Assembly (NCBI RefSeq): GCF_004379255.2
Contig: NC_056041.1
Span: 18,445,559 to 18,509,558, forward strand
Direction: 5' to 3'
Origin: Salvia splendens
Lineage: Eukaryota > Streptophyta > Magnoliopsida > Lamiales > Lamiaceae
DNA length: 64,000 nt
This document shows positions 30,805 to 42,820 of this stretch, in pieces. Position numbers and translations under genes: made by a program. How positions within the stretch are numbered: position 1 is the stretch's first letter; the number at the start of each line of letters is the position of its first letter. The notes beneath the pieces were generated by a model that saw nothing but the letters and a program-made list of their open reading frames with translations, was not told the DNA's origin and ran no database searches.

Positions 30805-31707
30805 ATGTCCGACGACGGCGATCACCCATCGGGCTCCCACAGTTGGAAACCCGATTGGTTCGGTTCACAACCGTTTCCTAGTCCGGAAATGGAATTTTCG
30901 GCCTCTCCTCAAACCCAAAGTTCGGGAGTTCCGGGTGGCTACCGGCCTTACCCGATCGACGACCAAGATGCCCCCGAAGGGCTATACGGGTGGACACCCG
31001 AGCCTAGAGCGAGGTCGACCGCCCCCTCCCAAACTCCGACGCCTCCTACTCGCGGTGTCCGCACACTGTACACTCCGGCGAAGATGGGGCAATTGTTCAA
31101 GGAGTTCTTGTCAATCTCTGAAGATCCGGAGGTTGGCACGAACCAATCCGGCGATCACTATTGATGGCGCATTTGTCACCGGTACAATGAAAACCGGCTG
31201 GCGGGAACAATCAAGCGCAACGCCATCTACCGAGCCAACGAAGAAATCCAAAAGTTCCAGGGGTATTACCTCCAGGAAGAGCGGTCGGCGGGGAGCGGCC
31301 GGAGAGAGATCGACGTCATCATTGCCGCGATGAACACCTACCAATCCATGAACTACAAGCCGTTCAAGTACCTCAACATTTGGCAGGAGATGCGGTCGTA
31401 TCCGAAGTATAGGGGAGGCGTAACATCCTCCTCTAGCGGCTCCTCCAAACGGTCAAGGTCGGTATCCCTATCCGACGCCGGCTCCGAAGACGTGGTTAGC
31501 CAACTCGCCGGAGCTAACTTGGGTAGCCCCGACGCCGGCCCGAACGGTTCCCAAAGCCGACCGCAAGGAAGGAAGAAGGCGGCGGCCAACCGCCGTCGCG
31601 CCGCGACTCCATCCGGCGATGCTCCCGAACCCGCTCCCGTTCTCATGCCCTATGCGCCACCCCCACCCTCCCACCAACTCGTTGTGGGGGATTTTGGCCC
31701 AACTTAA
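30805..31707 (+). pseudogene. Harbinger ORF1 Myb/trihelix-like protein, one nonsense codon (copy 2)
   Basis: Starts MSDDGDHPSGSHSW at 30805. A TGA at 31162 sits where copy 1 has Trp (GDHFWW versus GDHY-stop), and the same frame then continues through NAIYRANEEIQKFQGYY and YLNIWQEMRSYPKYRGG to 31707. The last residues (VVGDFGPT) diverge from copy 1, implying a late frameshift. DNA-binding accessory protein of Harbinger elements by family; defective here. Confidence 0.8.
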
Positions 31708-32482
31708 TATGACTGATAGGTCAACTATGACCCCGCGCAACTTCGATCGCACGAGGCCATGATATTGGGCCTCCAAAAACAATTGGGGGTAGTGCCGCCG
31801 GATGAATAGTCTTCCACAAGGATATTTTTAGCTTTAATTATGTAATTTTTATTTTTTAGGATTTTAATTATGTAATTTTTATTTTTTAGGATTTTAATTA
31901 TGTAATTTTTATTTTTTAGGATTTTAATTCTTTCTTTTTTATTTTATTTATAATTTGTAATATTATTTCGGTTTTTTTAATGAATTTTAATATTATGGAA
32001 ATGTTTTTATTTAAATTGAATAATAGAATGGTGAGACTCTTGTGCTCGTCATTGCGAAAGAGCACAACAGTGAATGTTGTGCTCTTGCCTAAGAGCATGT
32101 AGAAAAAGTGGGGTCGGGCCCACAACCATGCTCGTTGGCAAGGGCACGGTTGTTGGTGCTCTAATTTCCAAAAAAGAAACCGAAGAATGAAAAAAAGAAA
32201 AAAAAAAGGCGGGCGGAGACAAATTACAGTTGGCTAATTGGCTTCGTATTAAAAGAGAGGAAGAAAAGTAGGTACAGAATGTTGGAAAGTGGAGACTGGT
32301 GTCTGAGTTCAATTTCAACTGAAAGTGAAGAGCTTTCCTCTCTCTTTCTCTACCCCCAATTGATCATTCTTTTCATCCACTTTCCTTAAACAATTCACTT
32401 CTCACCAATACTTACCTAACCTCTATTTTTGTCGCTTTATTTGTAGGCCTTTTTGCATCTCACTGCGACAGATTACCAGAAT

Positions 32483-35400
32483 ATGAAGAAAGGGTCGTTG
32501 GCACCCAACCTCAAGCTCTCCGTCCCACCTCCCGATGACATCTCTAAATTTCTGTACTACTTCATTTTCTTTTCAATTTCCTTTTTTTCCTATCCTTTAT
32601 TCATTTCAATTGATTTGGATTTCGTTGTGTTTGTGCAGGACTGGGTCGGGAACGTTCAAGGACGGCGATCTGTTGGTTAACAGGGATGGAGTTCGGGTTG
32701 TTTCCAATAGTGAAGTGGAAGTTGTAAGTGGATCGATTTCATTTTGCTCACTTGTATCTAGCAATGTCATGTTTCCTTAATCCTAACCCTTGTTGATTTC
32801 ATTAGGAGTTAGAAATCGAGGGGCTTTTCTTTACGAGCCTCGATTTTGTGTGTTTGGCATTTGGCAAAGAATTGTGTTTACTTGCTGGTTTAAACTAGGG
32901 AAGATTCTTCTTCCATTTGAGAGATTTTAGATATCATATTCTGATATACTCAGTCTGAAGATAGACAACTTTCAATTCGCGAGATATGAGAATGCTTGAT
33001 TTGATACAAGTATATGAACTGGTTTGCATCCATGGAAACTTGCACTTAATTTCCGCGCTTACTTTGCGTTTCAGCCAACCTTGATACAGCCGACGGATAA
33101 CCAGTTGAGCTTAGCCGACTTTGATGCAGTGCAAGTCATTGGTAAGGGAAATGGGGGCGTTGTGCGATTGGTGCAACACAAATGGACGGCACAGTTTTTT
33201 GCACTTAAGGTATTGACGGACTTCAATTTTTGTCATACTCCATGAAGTGATATGTAAGTTTTATGTTGTACATGTTTGGGTGACAGTTACAGAGAAGGCA
33301 TTTGAAAGTAACCTTATAGATACTAGCCTATCATAAGTTATCAAATTTGAGTTTGATACTTACTTATCTAAAAGCATTGTTGTGTGTCTACTTTTTCCAA
33401 GTCTAACCTGAATCTATAAGACATAATCATAGTTTATGGTGGAATTGGAATACTGGAATATGTCAATGCAACACATGTGCATCAAAGTTATCATAAGTTC
33501 TTCTGAAGTAATTTGCACCTTACTATATAATTCAAAGGAGCCAAACCTTGTTGTAATGGAAAATGCAATTCTGGTCAATTCAGATATAACTGGATAGGTG
33601 CAATTCTTGTCAATTTAGATAGATACAAATTCAATCCCCTTTCCAAGAGCTTTCAAATGAACCTGTGGATAGTGTTGTGTATTGATAGTGTGGAAAGTTC
33701 ATTTATTTTTAAAATGTGGGATCAATGTATTTTATAAATTGACACCCCATATTGGAAGTATTGTTTTGTTCTCTACATTATCCAATTTGAGGCCTCTCTA
33801 CATCTGTAACTTCTAACTGCTGTCTCATTTCTTTCAATTTCTAGATGTGATAAACTTACCTCAAGGAAACACACATGTACACGTTTATATCTGATGTATT
33901 AATGTTATCACCTTAAGTTTTTTATTACGCTGACTATATAGGTCATGTCCTTGATTTATGAAGAATTTATCACCAAGAGATAAAAAAGTTTATTCTTGGG
34001 AATGTAATTATACTAACAACAGACTTCATTTCCCTTTGACTAAGTTTGCAAATAATATGTGACAGAGATGCATGACAACCACTGACATCAATCTTCTTGA
34101 TTTCTTGAATGATATCAGGTTATTCAAATGAATATCGAGGAGTCTGCTCGCAAGCACATTGCTCAAGAGCTCAAAATTAATCAGTCATCTCAATGCCCAT
34201 ATGTCGTGATTTGCTATCAATCATTCTATGATAATGGTGCAATCTCCATCATCTTGGAGTATATGGATGGAGGGTCTCTTGCAGATTTCCTTAAGAAAGT
34301 CAATAAAATCCCAGAGCCTTATCTGGCTGCAATTTGCAAACAGGTAGTGGCTATTGCGCGTGTACACACACTGTGTTCTCTATTTCTTATACTTGTTATA
34401 TTGAACTCCCCGTCATGCCATTATAGGTACTCAAAGGTCTCTGGTATCTTCATCACGAAATACATATCATCCACAGGGACTTGAAACCTTCAAATTTGCT
34501 GATAAACCACAGAGGTGATTGCAAGATCACCGACTTTGGAGTCAGTACAATACTTGCCAACACATTGGGTCAAGCTAATACTTTCGTTGGTACTTACAAC
34601 TACATGTCTGTGAGTAATCTTCCCATTACATGAATTAACAATACCCACCAACATTACATGAATTAACAATATCCACCAACATCATTGTCTTCCATGCTAA
34701 TATCTTTCCTGTGATTATAAATTGTGCTAACAATAGTTACAATACTCACCTTCATCTCCAAATGTGTGCTCTTATCACTCCTATGTTGTATTTTTGATGC
34801 ATAACCAAAATTTGTTCTGAACTCTCTATTTTTGTTCTTCTGTGTGCTTAGCCAGAGAGAATCATCGGAGATACCTATAGTTATAAAAGTGACATCTGGA
34901 GCCTGGGTTTGGTTCTCCTCGAGTGTGCAACAGGAGAATTTCCATATTCCGCACCTCAGGCAGAGGGATGGATCAATGTCTACGAGCTGATGGAAACCAT
35001 TGTCGATAAGCCTGTGCCTCGTCCATCTCCAGATCTCTTTTCTCCGGAGTTCTGTTCATTTATTTCTGCATGGTAATACACTGAATCTAATACTTGTTGA
35101 TAAAATTTCCCCCAGGCTTGAAGTGAACTAAAAATGGTTTTAACACCATGGTGATGTATAATTTTACTTCACTCGTTGGAGTCCATTTCACTGTCAAGTA
35201 AAGTCAAAATTTGATGTTTTCAGATGATATTATGCAAAAATAATTGTGAAAGCTTTCTGTGAATCAGATGTTCTGGAAAACTATCAATAGTATTTCCCTG
35301 TATAAAATCATTCTCTTACTTTGAAGTTAAGGACATACATTCTGGAAACTTGTCTGGTCCTTCACTTGCTCGAATTTCTCATTAAGTGTGATGACATACA

Positions 35401-35672
35401 TACTTCTATAGTAACTTAGCCCTCCTAATTGATCTTATATAAAACTTGGATTCTCAGTGTGCAAAAGGATCCTAAAGATAGGCTATCAGCGAACGAGCTC
35501 ATGGTATATCTCATCACCCTCTTGGTTAAACTCAGTTTATGGACCTCCTGATAACTAACTTTTTGTGTTTTGTGAAACTCAGGCACACCCTTTCATCACT
35601 AAGTACGACAATCATGATGTTGATCTTGCAGCGTACTTCACCAGTGCAGGACCTTCACTGGCCACACTTTAA
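32483..35672 (+). CDS. MKK2: MAP kinase kinase, group A (MKK2-like), 8 exons
   Basis: Dual-specificity kinase that phosphorylates MAPKs; group A members (MKK1/MKK2) act in cold, salt and defence signalling. Exons: 32483-32553, 32639-32723, 33075-33209, 34119-34343, 34427-34609, 34852-35072, 35458-35503, 35583-35672, all GT-AG and in phase, giving 351 aa (family usual about 355-365). Basic-hydrophobic docking motif at the N-terminus ([14 protein letters not shown]), then [16 protein letters not shown]. Gly loop GKGNGG near 75, catalytic Lys in FALK (97), HRDLKPSN near 188, DFG near 208. The plant-type activation loop is TLGQANT (Thr 218 and 224, the S/T-x5-S/T pattern), then [11 protein letters not shown]. 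The wording is closest to MKK2. Tail-to-tail with the PP2C gene. No lesion seen. Confidence 0.94.
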
Positions 35673-36625
35673 TCTAGGTTCAGTCTATTGCAGCATTACT
35701 GCATATTATGGCCGTCTTCGCAGCTGTGAAGGCCAGATGAGGCACTCCCATTTCAGGACTGCTTCTGGAATCTCTATTTGTGCATCGTTACTAAGAAAGA
35801 GTTCGCCGGTCTTGTAATTTTGTATGTTAGTGAATTTTCATGTACTCTCAAGGGGGTAGGTTGATTCTGTTTTATGTGTGAGTATGTTGTAAGTTGTAAC
35901 CTTTATATAAATAAACCCATTTTGTGATTTTCAGTTCGAAGGCAATCCCATCTTGACATTGCTACAAAAAAGACACAATTTATTTACCCAATTTGGCATT
36001 ATGTGAACAGGTTCAGATGGCTATCTATATTAGGAATCAACCCTAATCCAACTTAATGCATCAAGAATCAGTTAGAGCATCTCCAAGGGGGAAAGGTATA
36101 TTTCTCATTTACCTTCTCAAAAAGGTTATTATATACCTTCTTAAAAAGTAATGGACTCCAAGGAAAGAAGGTAAAATAAAAAAGCAAACAAAATAACTAA
36201 CTTTATACCTTTTCTATTAAGAAGAGGTAAAGATACATTTTCAAAATGAAAGAAGGTATAATACCTCATCAAATACTCTTTTCTAGAGCATGAATTTTAT
36301 AAAGAAGAGGTAAATATGATAGTTATTTCTCTTTACCTCTCCATTTACCCTCTCCTTTGGAGATGCTCTTAGTAGTATTAGTTTTATCTCCATTTGGAAC
36401 AACTAACACAGAATCAATAGAATGGGAAAAAAGTCACAATTGCTTTAACAGAGTATAATGGTTTATATGTACAACAGCATGCTTCCTTGGTTAAATCATA
36501 GCATCTTACAATACTGTTCTAGAGAGCTACCACTACCTTGCAGGAATTTGTCGACTGCTCAACGCGCAAACTTCCAGCGGCGCAAAAATTTCAGTGGCTC
36601 AATAGACGGGACAATGAGTAATGTG
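35673..36625. other. Convergent intergenic region between MKK2 and the PP2C gene
   Basis: About 950 bp holding both 3' UTRs; no gene. A 294-bp MITE occupies 36075-36368. Confidence 0.65.
36075..36368. mobile_element. Tourist-like MITE
   Basis: Ends GAGCATCTCCAAGGGG and complement GAGCATCTCCAAAGGAG, flanked by TTA (36072-36074, 36369-36371). 294 bp, no ORF. Confidence 0.88.
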
Positions 36626-38657
36626 TCACGTTTTCCTTTTGAATTTCCTTTGAGCTTTCAAATCCACCACTATCACAGAGATATTGTCTGCGCTTCCTCT
36701 TTTGAAAGCAAGCTTCGAGAGGTACTCTGCTGCCTCTTGTGCAGCGGGGTCGCTCCCTGTACCACGCTCTTTGGTGAGCGTCGTTCCGTTCCTCTTGTGC
36801 CAGACCAGTATCCTCTTTCGGGCCAGATCACACGCCTCCTCATTCGTCATCACATCCCATAAACCATCACTAGCTATGATAAGGCACTCGTCCTCTTTTG
36901 TGCGAGGAACAAACATTACTTCTGGATCTGCGATCACATATGGCCTCAGGTATCGATCACCTACACACGAGGAGATGCTACAATGTTAATAGAGTTGAAC
37001 AGACTTGCACATTTGATGAGTTTATTATAAGCAAGGATCTTTAAACAAATCATAAGAACATACGGAACAAACAAATATGGTAACATTTTCAAAGAATTGC
37101 AATGTAACTAAGATGATCAACCTAAGATTATTAACCATCCCAACTGAGCTTCAAACCTTACATTAGTTGCTATATTGGATCACACGATAGAGTTTAGGAA
37201 AAGAATGCAGATTGGCATACCAATGGATCTTGACACTGCAAGGACACCTGAAACGCGATATCCATCCCAATTGATGACCTTGCCTCCGGCAGCTTCTATC
37301 CTTGAGCACTCGTCTTCTCTATTTGGCTGAAAACCAGAATCATAGCATCACATTAGATCAATCATGGTATTTGCTGACAGTGCATGAATATCTGCAAGAT
37401 AATATTTAGTCCAACAAATCAAAAGCTACCTTATGATCTATGGATAACGACATGGACACCTTCCCCCGGTTCAACACTGCCCTCGAATCACCACAGTTTG
37501 CAACAATGATATGCGTGGAACAAACAATAGCAACAGCAGCAGTGGACCCAACGGATTCTGGGGCGAAAGGCTCATGAAGGTTGGAAGCAATGTCATCATC
37601 AGTTCTGGGGAACCCTCCGACTTCGTTGTCCAATCTATGAAAGCACTTCTGAAAAATTTTGAGCCATTTCTCCTTCAAGTTGTGCTCACCATTTTCAACC
37701 TTCAAATTTTCCTTAGCTGCGCCAATCTCATCGGCTAACGCTCTAGGCATATACTCTCTGCAGTAGTTAGCTACCTATACACCAAAAAGTTCTATGGTTA
37801 TATGACATGCTAAACTAATAAACGGGAAATCCGAAATAGACATCATTTTGAATATTTACCTGGCAACCTCCATGGCCATCATAGACTCCATATACATGGC
37901 CAGCTAGGTCTTTATGTATGGAGCTAAAAAGTCGGGTGTCGCTCAACATCTGAGAAGGAATGTTTAGGAATCGCGGTAATGCTACGGCTGCATCTTCCAT
38001 TTCTGCCCTTCTCCCACAAATAGATGTTAGGCCCCAAAGAGGTGGTAAATTGAAAGCAACATTTGGCTTATTTATCTTCATTTCCTCAGTAACCTCAATG
38101 AGTGAAGCTGAGAAGGTCCTTTTAGGTTCTCTAATCCCGACAGCCTCACCGGTCTCCTCCAAAGAAATTAGATCATCAACTATCTCAGACGCTACAGTTG
38201 CTACCCACGACTCTGATCTCTTGGTTCTCTGAGACATATTGATCTTCCTATCTATGCAATCCTCAATGCAAATGCCATTAGGGCAATCAGTCACGTGTTG
38301 AGAATTGAGAAACGGATGGCCCATTGGATTATCATCTTCCTTGAGTCCATGGTTAATGGTGCTGCTAAAAATCATGCTCTGCCTACTCCTACTTTCCTGA
38401 TCTTTACCATCCTTGGATTTATCGAAGTTCGAGTCTACCCTAACCAGAACTCCATTGTGAGGAACAATACAGCGAGAATGCCTATTCTCGGAGGTGAGAG
38501 AGATGGAGGGCAGCTTGGTCATGGATGGTTCAAGAAACAGATTTTTCGAAGTGTTTTCTATGAGGTTAATCCCGGCAATGTCAACACACGTTGCATACAA
38601 CGATTCTTCGCCTATCAGATTACGTGGAAGGGCAATGAGGTGAGAAATCTCATCCAT
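36626..38657 (-). CDS. HAB1: Clade A protein phosphatase 2C, HAB1-like, 4 exons
   Basis: Mg/Mn-dependent Ser/Thr phosphatase that represses ABA signalling by dephosphorylating SnRK2 kinases and is inhibited by PYR/PYL receptors. Exons on the minus strand: 38657-37860, 37774-37430, 37326-37221, 36960-36626; borders GT-AG, phases consistent, 527 aa (HAB1 is about 511). I choose the ATG at 38657 ([11 protein letters not shown]), which resembles HAB-type starts; an ATG 15 codons upstream also exists. A variable N-terminal half is followed by [66 protein letters not shown] and [13 protein letters not shown]; the metal-binding Asp residues are present. The Trp of [11 protein letters not shown] matches the receptor-lock Trp of HAB1. 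HAB1 versus HAB2 orthology is not settled. Confidence 0.92.
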
Positions 38658-38710
38658 CAATTCTTGGACAATTAGCTCAATATAAATACCACTGTTCAAC
38701 AACGCTCTCT

Positions 38711-39040
38711 ATAGAGTCTCAACATCCGTGATGAAGCTAAACCCTAATCAAAATGAGGATTTTGGAATCAGAAAAACAGAGATTTCCACAACTCATATAA
38801 TGCACAAAAATATTTGCAGAGACTCAACATCCATAATGAAACTAAATCCAATCAAAAATACCTTTTGAATAGAAATCAGAAAAGCAGAGATTTTGCAACT
38901 CATATAATGCAGAAAATTATCTACAGAGTCTCAGCATCTATAAACCATAATGAATTTAAATCCTAATCAAAATGGAGACTTTAAAGAAAGAGAGATTTGC
39001 CAGGTTGCCACAGTTCATAATGCAGAAAAAATCAATTATA
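38711..39040. repeat. Three diverged tandem repeats of about 110 bp upstream of the PP2C gene
   Basis: Units starting near 38711, 38818 and 38931 share CAACATCC/AGCATCT, AAATCCTAATCAAAAT, CAGAGATTT and CATATAATGCAGAAAA. They lie in the 5' UTR or promoter of the PP2C gene. Confidence 0.75.
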
Positions 39041-41090
39041 TGCAAACAATAAAGGAATATGCATCAGAATTAAAATGGGAATCAATGTGTCAAAATACAA
39101 CAGTCAGCAACCACAGGAGGCATCATAATCATCCCTATTCTTATATTCCTCTTTATCTACAACAATTTGAACCATATAACCTCAAGAGATGACATAATCA
39201 GTTAATTTTACACATGGGGTTCTGATTCTCCATACCAAAACAGCATAAAATTGCATTAAAATCTCCCTCCCTCTCTCTCTCACACACACGCACACACAAA
39301 TTCTTGAACACATCCATACCTTACAAGGCTGAAGAAGGCACCCCTGAAAAATAAATGTTGATTTGTTTCTTCCGTGCTGCAAGAATGAATTTTGAAATAC
39401 TCCTACTAAAAAGAGAGAAAATCCCATAAAAAAGCAATCTTTAGGGTCTCCAAGTGTTAAAAATCAAAGCTTTGATCACCAGATGTCACCCCAGAGACAC
39501 AAGTCCACAGTCAAAATGTCTGTGAAATAGCACCAAATGCCACCTATCACATTCCCCCTCAGAAAAGTCAGTCCCTTAAAAGCATCACATGCATCATCTC
39601 TTCCAAACACACACACACACACACACACAGAAGAAAAGATGAGAGGGGGAGAGATTACGTGTCCCGAGAAAAGATGGTAACGAAAGACTAATTTCATTTG
39701 GAATAATTAAATAAACAATTAGTCAATCATACAAGGAAAGGTAGTTGCTTACCGTCTCAAATCAAATCAGCAGTGACAACTCATGCCTACAAAAAGCTTC
39801 TTTTACCCTTAAATTCTTGATAAACAATAATTAAAAGAGAGAGAAATCGGAATTATGGGGCGAATCCAAGGTGGAACTCCCTCCCATGTTGTCAATGAGA
39901 AGGTATTCACAATTGCAGAGTGGGGTCCACCTATAGGGGACATGTGTCCAACCATCCTACGTTCAAGGCTTCCTTTCGGTTTAACTAATTTCCATCTTTT
40001 TTTATTGTTATTCCTTTGAAATCTGCGGATTGTCTGCCAATTAGATGCTTCCACGCACTGACCATCACTTTTCGTTATTTTGTTCCTTTTGGTATTACTA
40101 CGATTTACTTCAAAAAAATTTCTTGGGAAGTTGAATAATTCGAAATGGAAAATGTGTCCCTTTTCACTATAAACATCTCTTAAAACTTTTTAAAGCGTAT
40201 TGATTTTTTCTTCCAAAGGGATGACTTTTTTGTTAAAAATAAATGTGAATTTAGATTTATGATAAACAGGTTGTTAAAAAAAAGAACAAGCATTTTTGAG
40301 AATGAAAAATGGTAGAAGTATAAAAAAAATGGAAATATAACGTTTTCCTATGGCTATCAATTGTTGTTGGTTTAGGGAAAAAGTTAATACTCTCCTTCCC
40401 ATAATAAGAGTCACTCTTATTGTGGGTACGAATTTTAAGAAATATAAAAAAAGTGAATTGAAAAAATTAATAGAATATGAGACTACTTTTTTATACTATT
40501 GGTTTTATAATAAAATGCGAATGAAGTGAATTAGTGAAATGTCATACATAATTATCATTTATGATAAAAATGAAATGTACTATAACTCTTATTATGGGAC
40601 ATACCAAAATAATAAGTGTGACTTTTATCGTGAGACACAATAAGTATTAAAAGAAAGATAGAGGCACATATTTCCAAACAGAAATATGAGAATTAGAAAT
40701 TCGTTTATGCGTTTATGGGATAACATAGCTGATTAATTTCGTTCATAAATTAATCTGAGGTTTCAAAACAAATATGCCCATTAAGATTAGACATTAAGCT
40801 ATTTATATTAGTAATAAATCAATGGCGGATCCAGGAATAAAATGCCGTGGGGTCGAAAGAAATAATAAAATATACTAATATATATACTTATAAAGATACA
40901 TTATAAATGAAATATCTCTATTTTATATGTACTTCTATGATATTATGAAACTGACAAAATTAGTTGTGAAAATATCTTCTAGTTGCTGTTGTTTTTGTTC
41001 GCCATTAGCATTAGAAGAGGTGATGGAAACTCGAGATTTGTTCAAAATTGAATTAGAAGAGTTGATGGAAACTCGAGATTTTTTCAAAAA
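39041..41090. other. PP2C 5' flank and spacer
   Basis: No coding gene. Includes CT/CA microsatellites (39266-39297 and 39608-39630) and, at about 40391-40645, a diverged Stowaway-like relic (CTCTCCTTCCCATAATAAGAG ends). Confidence 0.5.
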
Positions 41091-41096
41091 TTAATA

Positions 41097-41350
41097 CTCT
41101 ATCCGTCCCATAATATGAGTCACATTTGATGTAGACATGAGTTTTAAGAAATGTAAAGAATAGTGGGTATGAAAAGTGAGTGGAACATGAGACCCAGTTT
41201 TTTATATTGATTTTTTATAATAAAATATGAGTGAAGTGAGTTAGTAGAATGTGAGACCTATTTACCATTTATGATAAAAGTGAAATGTGACTTTTATTGT
41301 AGGACGGACTGAAATGACAAAATATGACTTTTATTGTGAGACGAATGGAG
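41097..41350. mobile_element. Stowaway-like MITE
   Basis: Ends CTCTATCCGTCCCATAAT and complement CTCCATTCGTCTCACAAT with TA on both sides. 254 bp, no ORF. Confidence 0.75.
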
Positions 41351-41412
41351 TATCTATTAATCTAAAATAGAAGGTAACTAAAATCAATATTAAAAGTAAA
41401 AGATAGATATTA

Positions 41413-41633
41413 CTCCATCCGTCCCATAAAAATAAATACATTTTCATTTTAGAATGTCACATAAAATTATCTCCTTTTATAGTATTTGGTAACTTCCTTT
41501 TCTAGTAGATGAGTCACATTATCCACTAACAATACTATAATTACTTTTTCTTTCTATTTCTCTCTTATTTTAACAATTATACATTAATTTCCGTTTCATT
41601 CCAAGTATTCATATTTTTATCGGACGGAGGGAA
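41413..41633. mobile_element. Stowaway-like MITE
   Basis: Left CTCCATCCGTCCCATAAAAA, right complement TTCCCTCCGTCCGATAAAAA, TA flanks at 41411-41412 and 41634-41635. Confidence 0.75.
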
Positions 41634-41948
41634 TATCTATAAAAATTAGGTTAAAATTTATCATTTACTACGATAATAAAATAAATTAATTAATAAAACA
41701 TGACTACAAGATGTTCAATAAACAATACTCCTATAATATAATGCACCGAATCTTTTTTTGCACAGCCTATGCTCTACGCCTCAAACCCTTAATTTGAATT
41801 AAAATTAATTTAGATACCGAGCAATCTTAGTTGTAATTTGGTAAAGAAAGTATTAACCATTATAATAGAGATAAATTATTTATGAAGAAAGTATTCCCTG
41901 CATGTTTTAATTAAAATGAAAAGGCCCAAACCTAAGCCCACGCATAAA

Positions 41949-42120
41949 TCCAAGCCCCTTGGCCTAGCGGTAAAGGGTGCTGGATACCGCGTCCATCCTG
42001 GAGGTCTCGAGTTCGAACCCTGGGTGGCGTAATTTGTCTTTCCTCCTTGTTATAGGAGTTGATTTGTAATTTCCTCCTTCATATATATGATATAAATATA
42101 TGAAGTTAATTAAAAAAAAA
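41949..42120 (+). mobile_element. tRNA-derived SINE with long exact target duplication
   Basis: The 5' part looks like a tRNA gene: A box TGGCCTAGCGGT (41960-41971) and B box AGTTCGAACCC (42010-42020), the internal Pol III promoter. A short AT-rich body and an A tail end at 42120. A 21-bp exact direct repeat flanks it (41928-41948 and 42121-42141), proof of target-primed insertion. No full tRNA cloverleaf is intended: the acceptor stem is not paired. Confidence 0.88.
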
Positions 42121-42820
42121 AAACCTAAGCCCACGCATAAAAGATTTAGCAGTAGAGGAAATAACAATGGAGGTGCAAAAGCTGCCCGCAGCATGAAGAT
42201 GAATCATGGGGCAGAGTTCCGAACGCCGTGCGGTCGGTGGCCGTTGTGAGGAGTATTCCGGCAGTTCACCAGGGATGGCGGTGGGGTCGGCCGACCCCAC
42301 TCGACCCCATAAATTATAATTAAAACTTGTTTGCAGTTTGGGAAAATCTTATATGGAGTTCAATAATACAAAGTTTTACCTTTTTTCTCAATAATATCAG
42401 TCACCACACCCTTAAATTTCAATAAATAGCTACTTATACAACATTTCAACATGCTCAGAATATAATGTCACAAAATATAACTTTCAAGATCGATAAGATT
42501 CACAGGACACGTTGCATTTGATTTTGGAAATATACATATATCATCTCGTGGGCAATGCAACATTAAATTCAGGATGCCACTTGATTTTTTTTATACTTAA
42601 ATTTGAATCACGCGACATTACTATAAAAAATTATTGAATCGTTATTACACAAAGTTTGGCATTATTAATAAATAAATAAACACAATCACTTATAAAAGGC
42701 ATGATAAGTCATCTAACAATACCACTATAATTTTGTTAGCTTGACGTTGATGTTATATAAATTTTCATCTAGTAGTAAGGTTCATAAATCTGCTAAAATA
42801 TCATTTCTAGAAAAACATAC

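Larger units (their letters stand above)
30363..32161 (+). mobile_element. PIF/Harbinger-like element with ORF1 only (copy 2)
   Basis: Ends GAGCATCTGCAACGGTG and complement GAGCACCAACAACCGTG; TAA at 30360-30362 and 32162-32164. 1799 bp, same layout as 11660-13479 in the opposite orientation: hairpin end, leader with TATA-like CTATAAATA near 30684, ORF1, then repeats of TTTTAATTATGTAATTTTTA (31833-31925). No nuclease gene. Confidence 0.87.

Noticed and set aside
41955..42030. A functional tRNA gene
   Set aside because: Only the A and B boxes are tRNA-like; the arms do not pair, and an A tail plus long duplication show a SINE.
40820..42310. One large element bounded by GGCGGATCCAGGAA (near 40826) and GACCCCACTCGACCCC (near 42295)
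   Set aside because: Both ends resemble pieces of known plant repeats, but no inverted repeat or target duplication could be matched.
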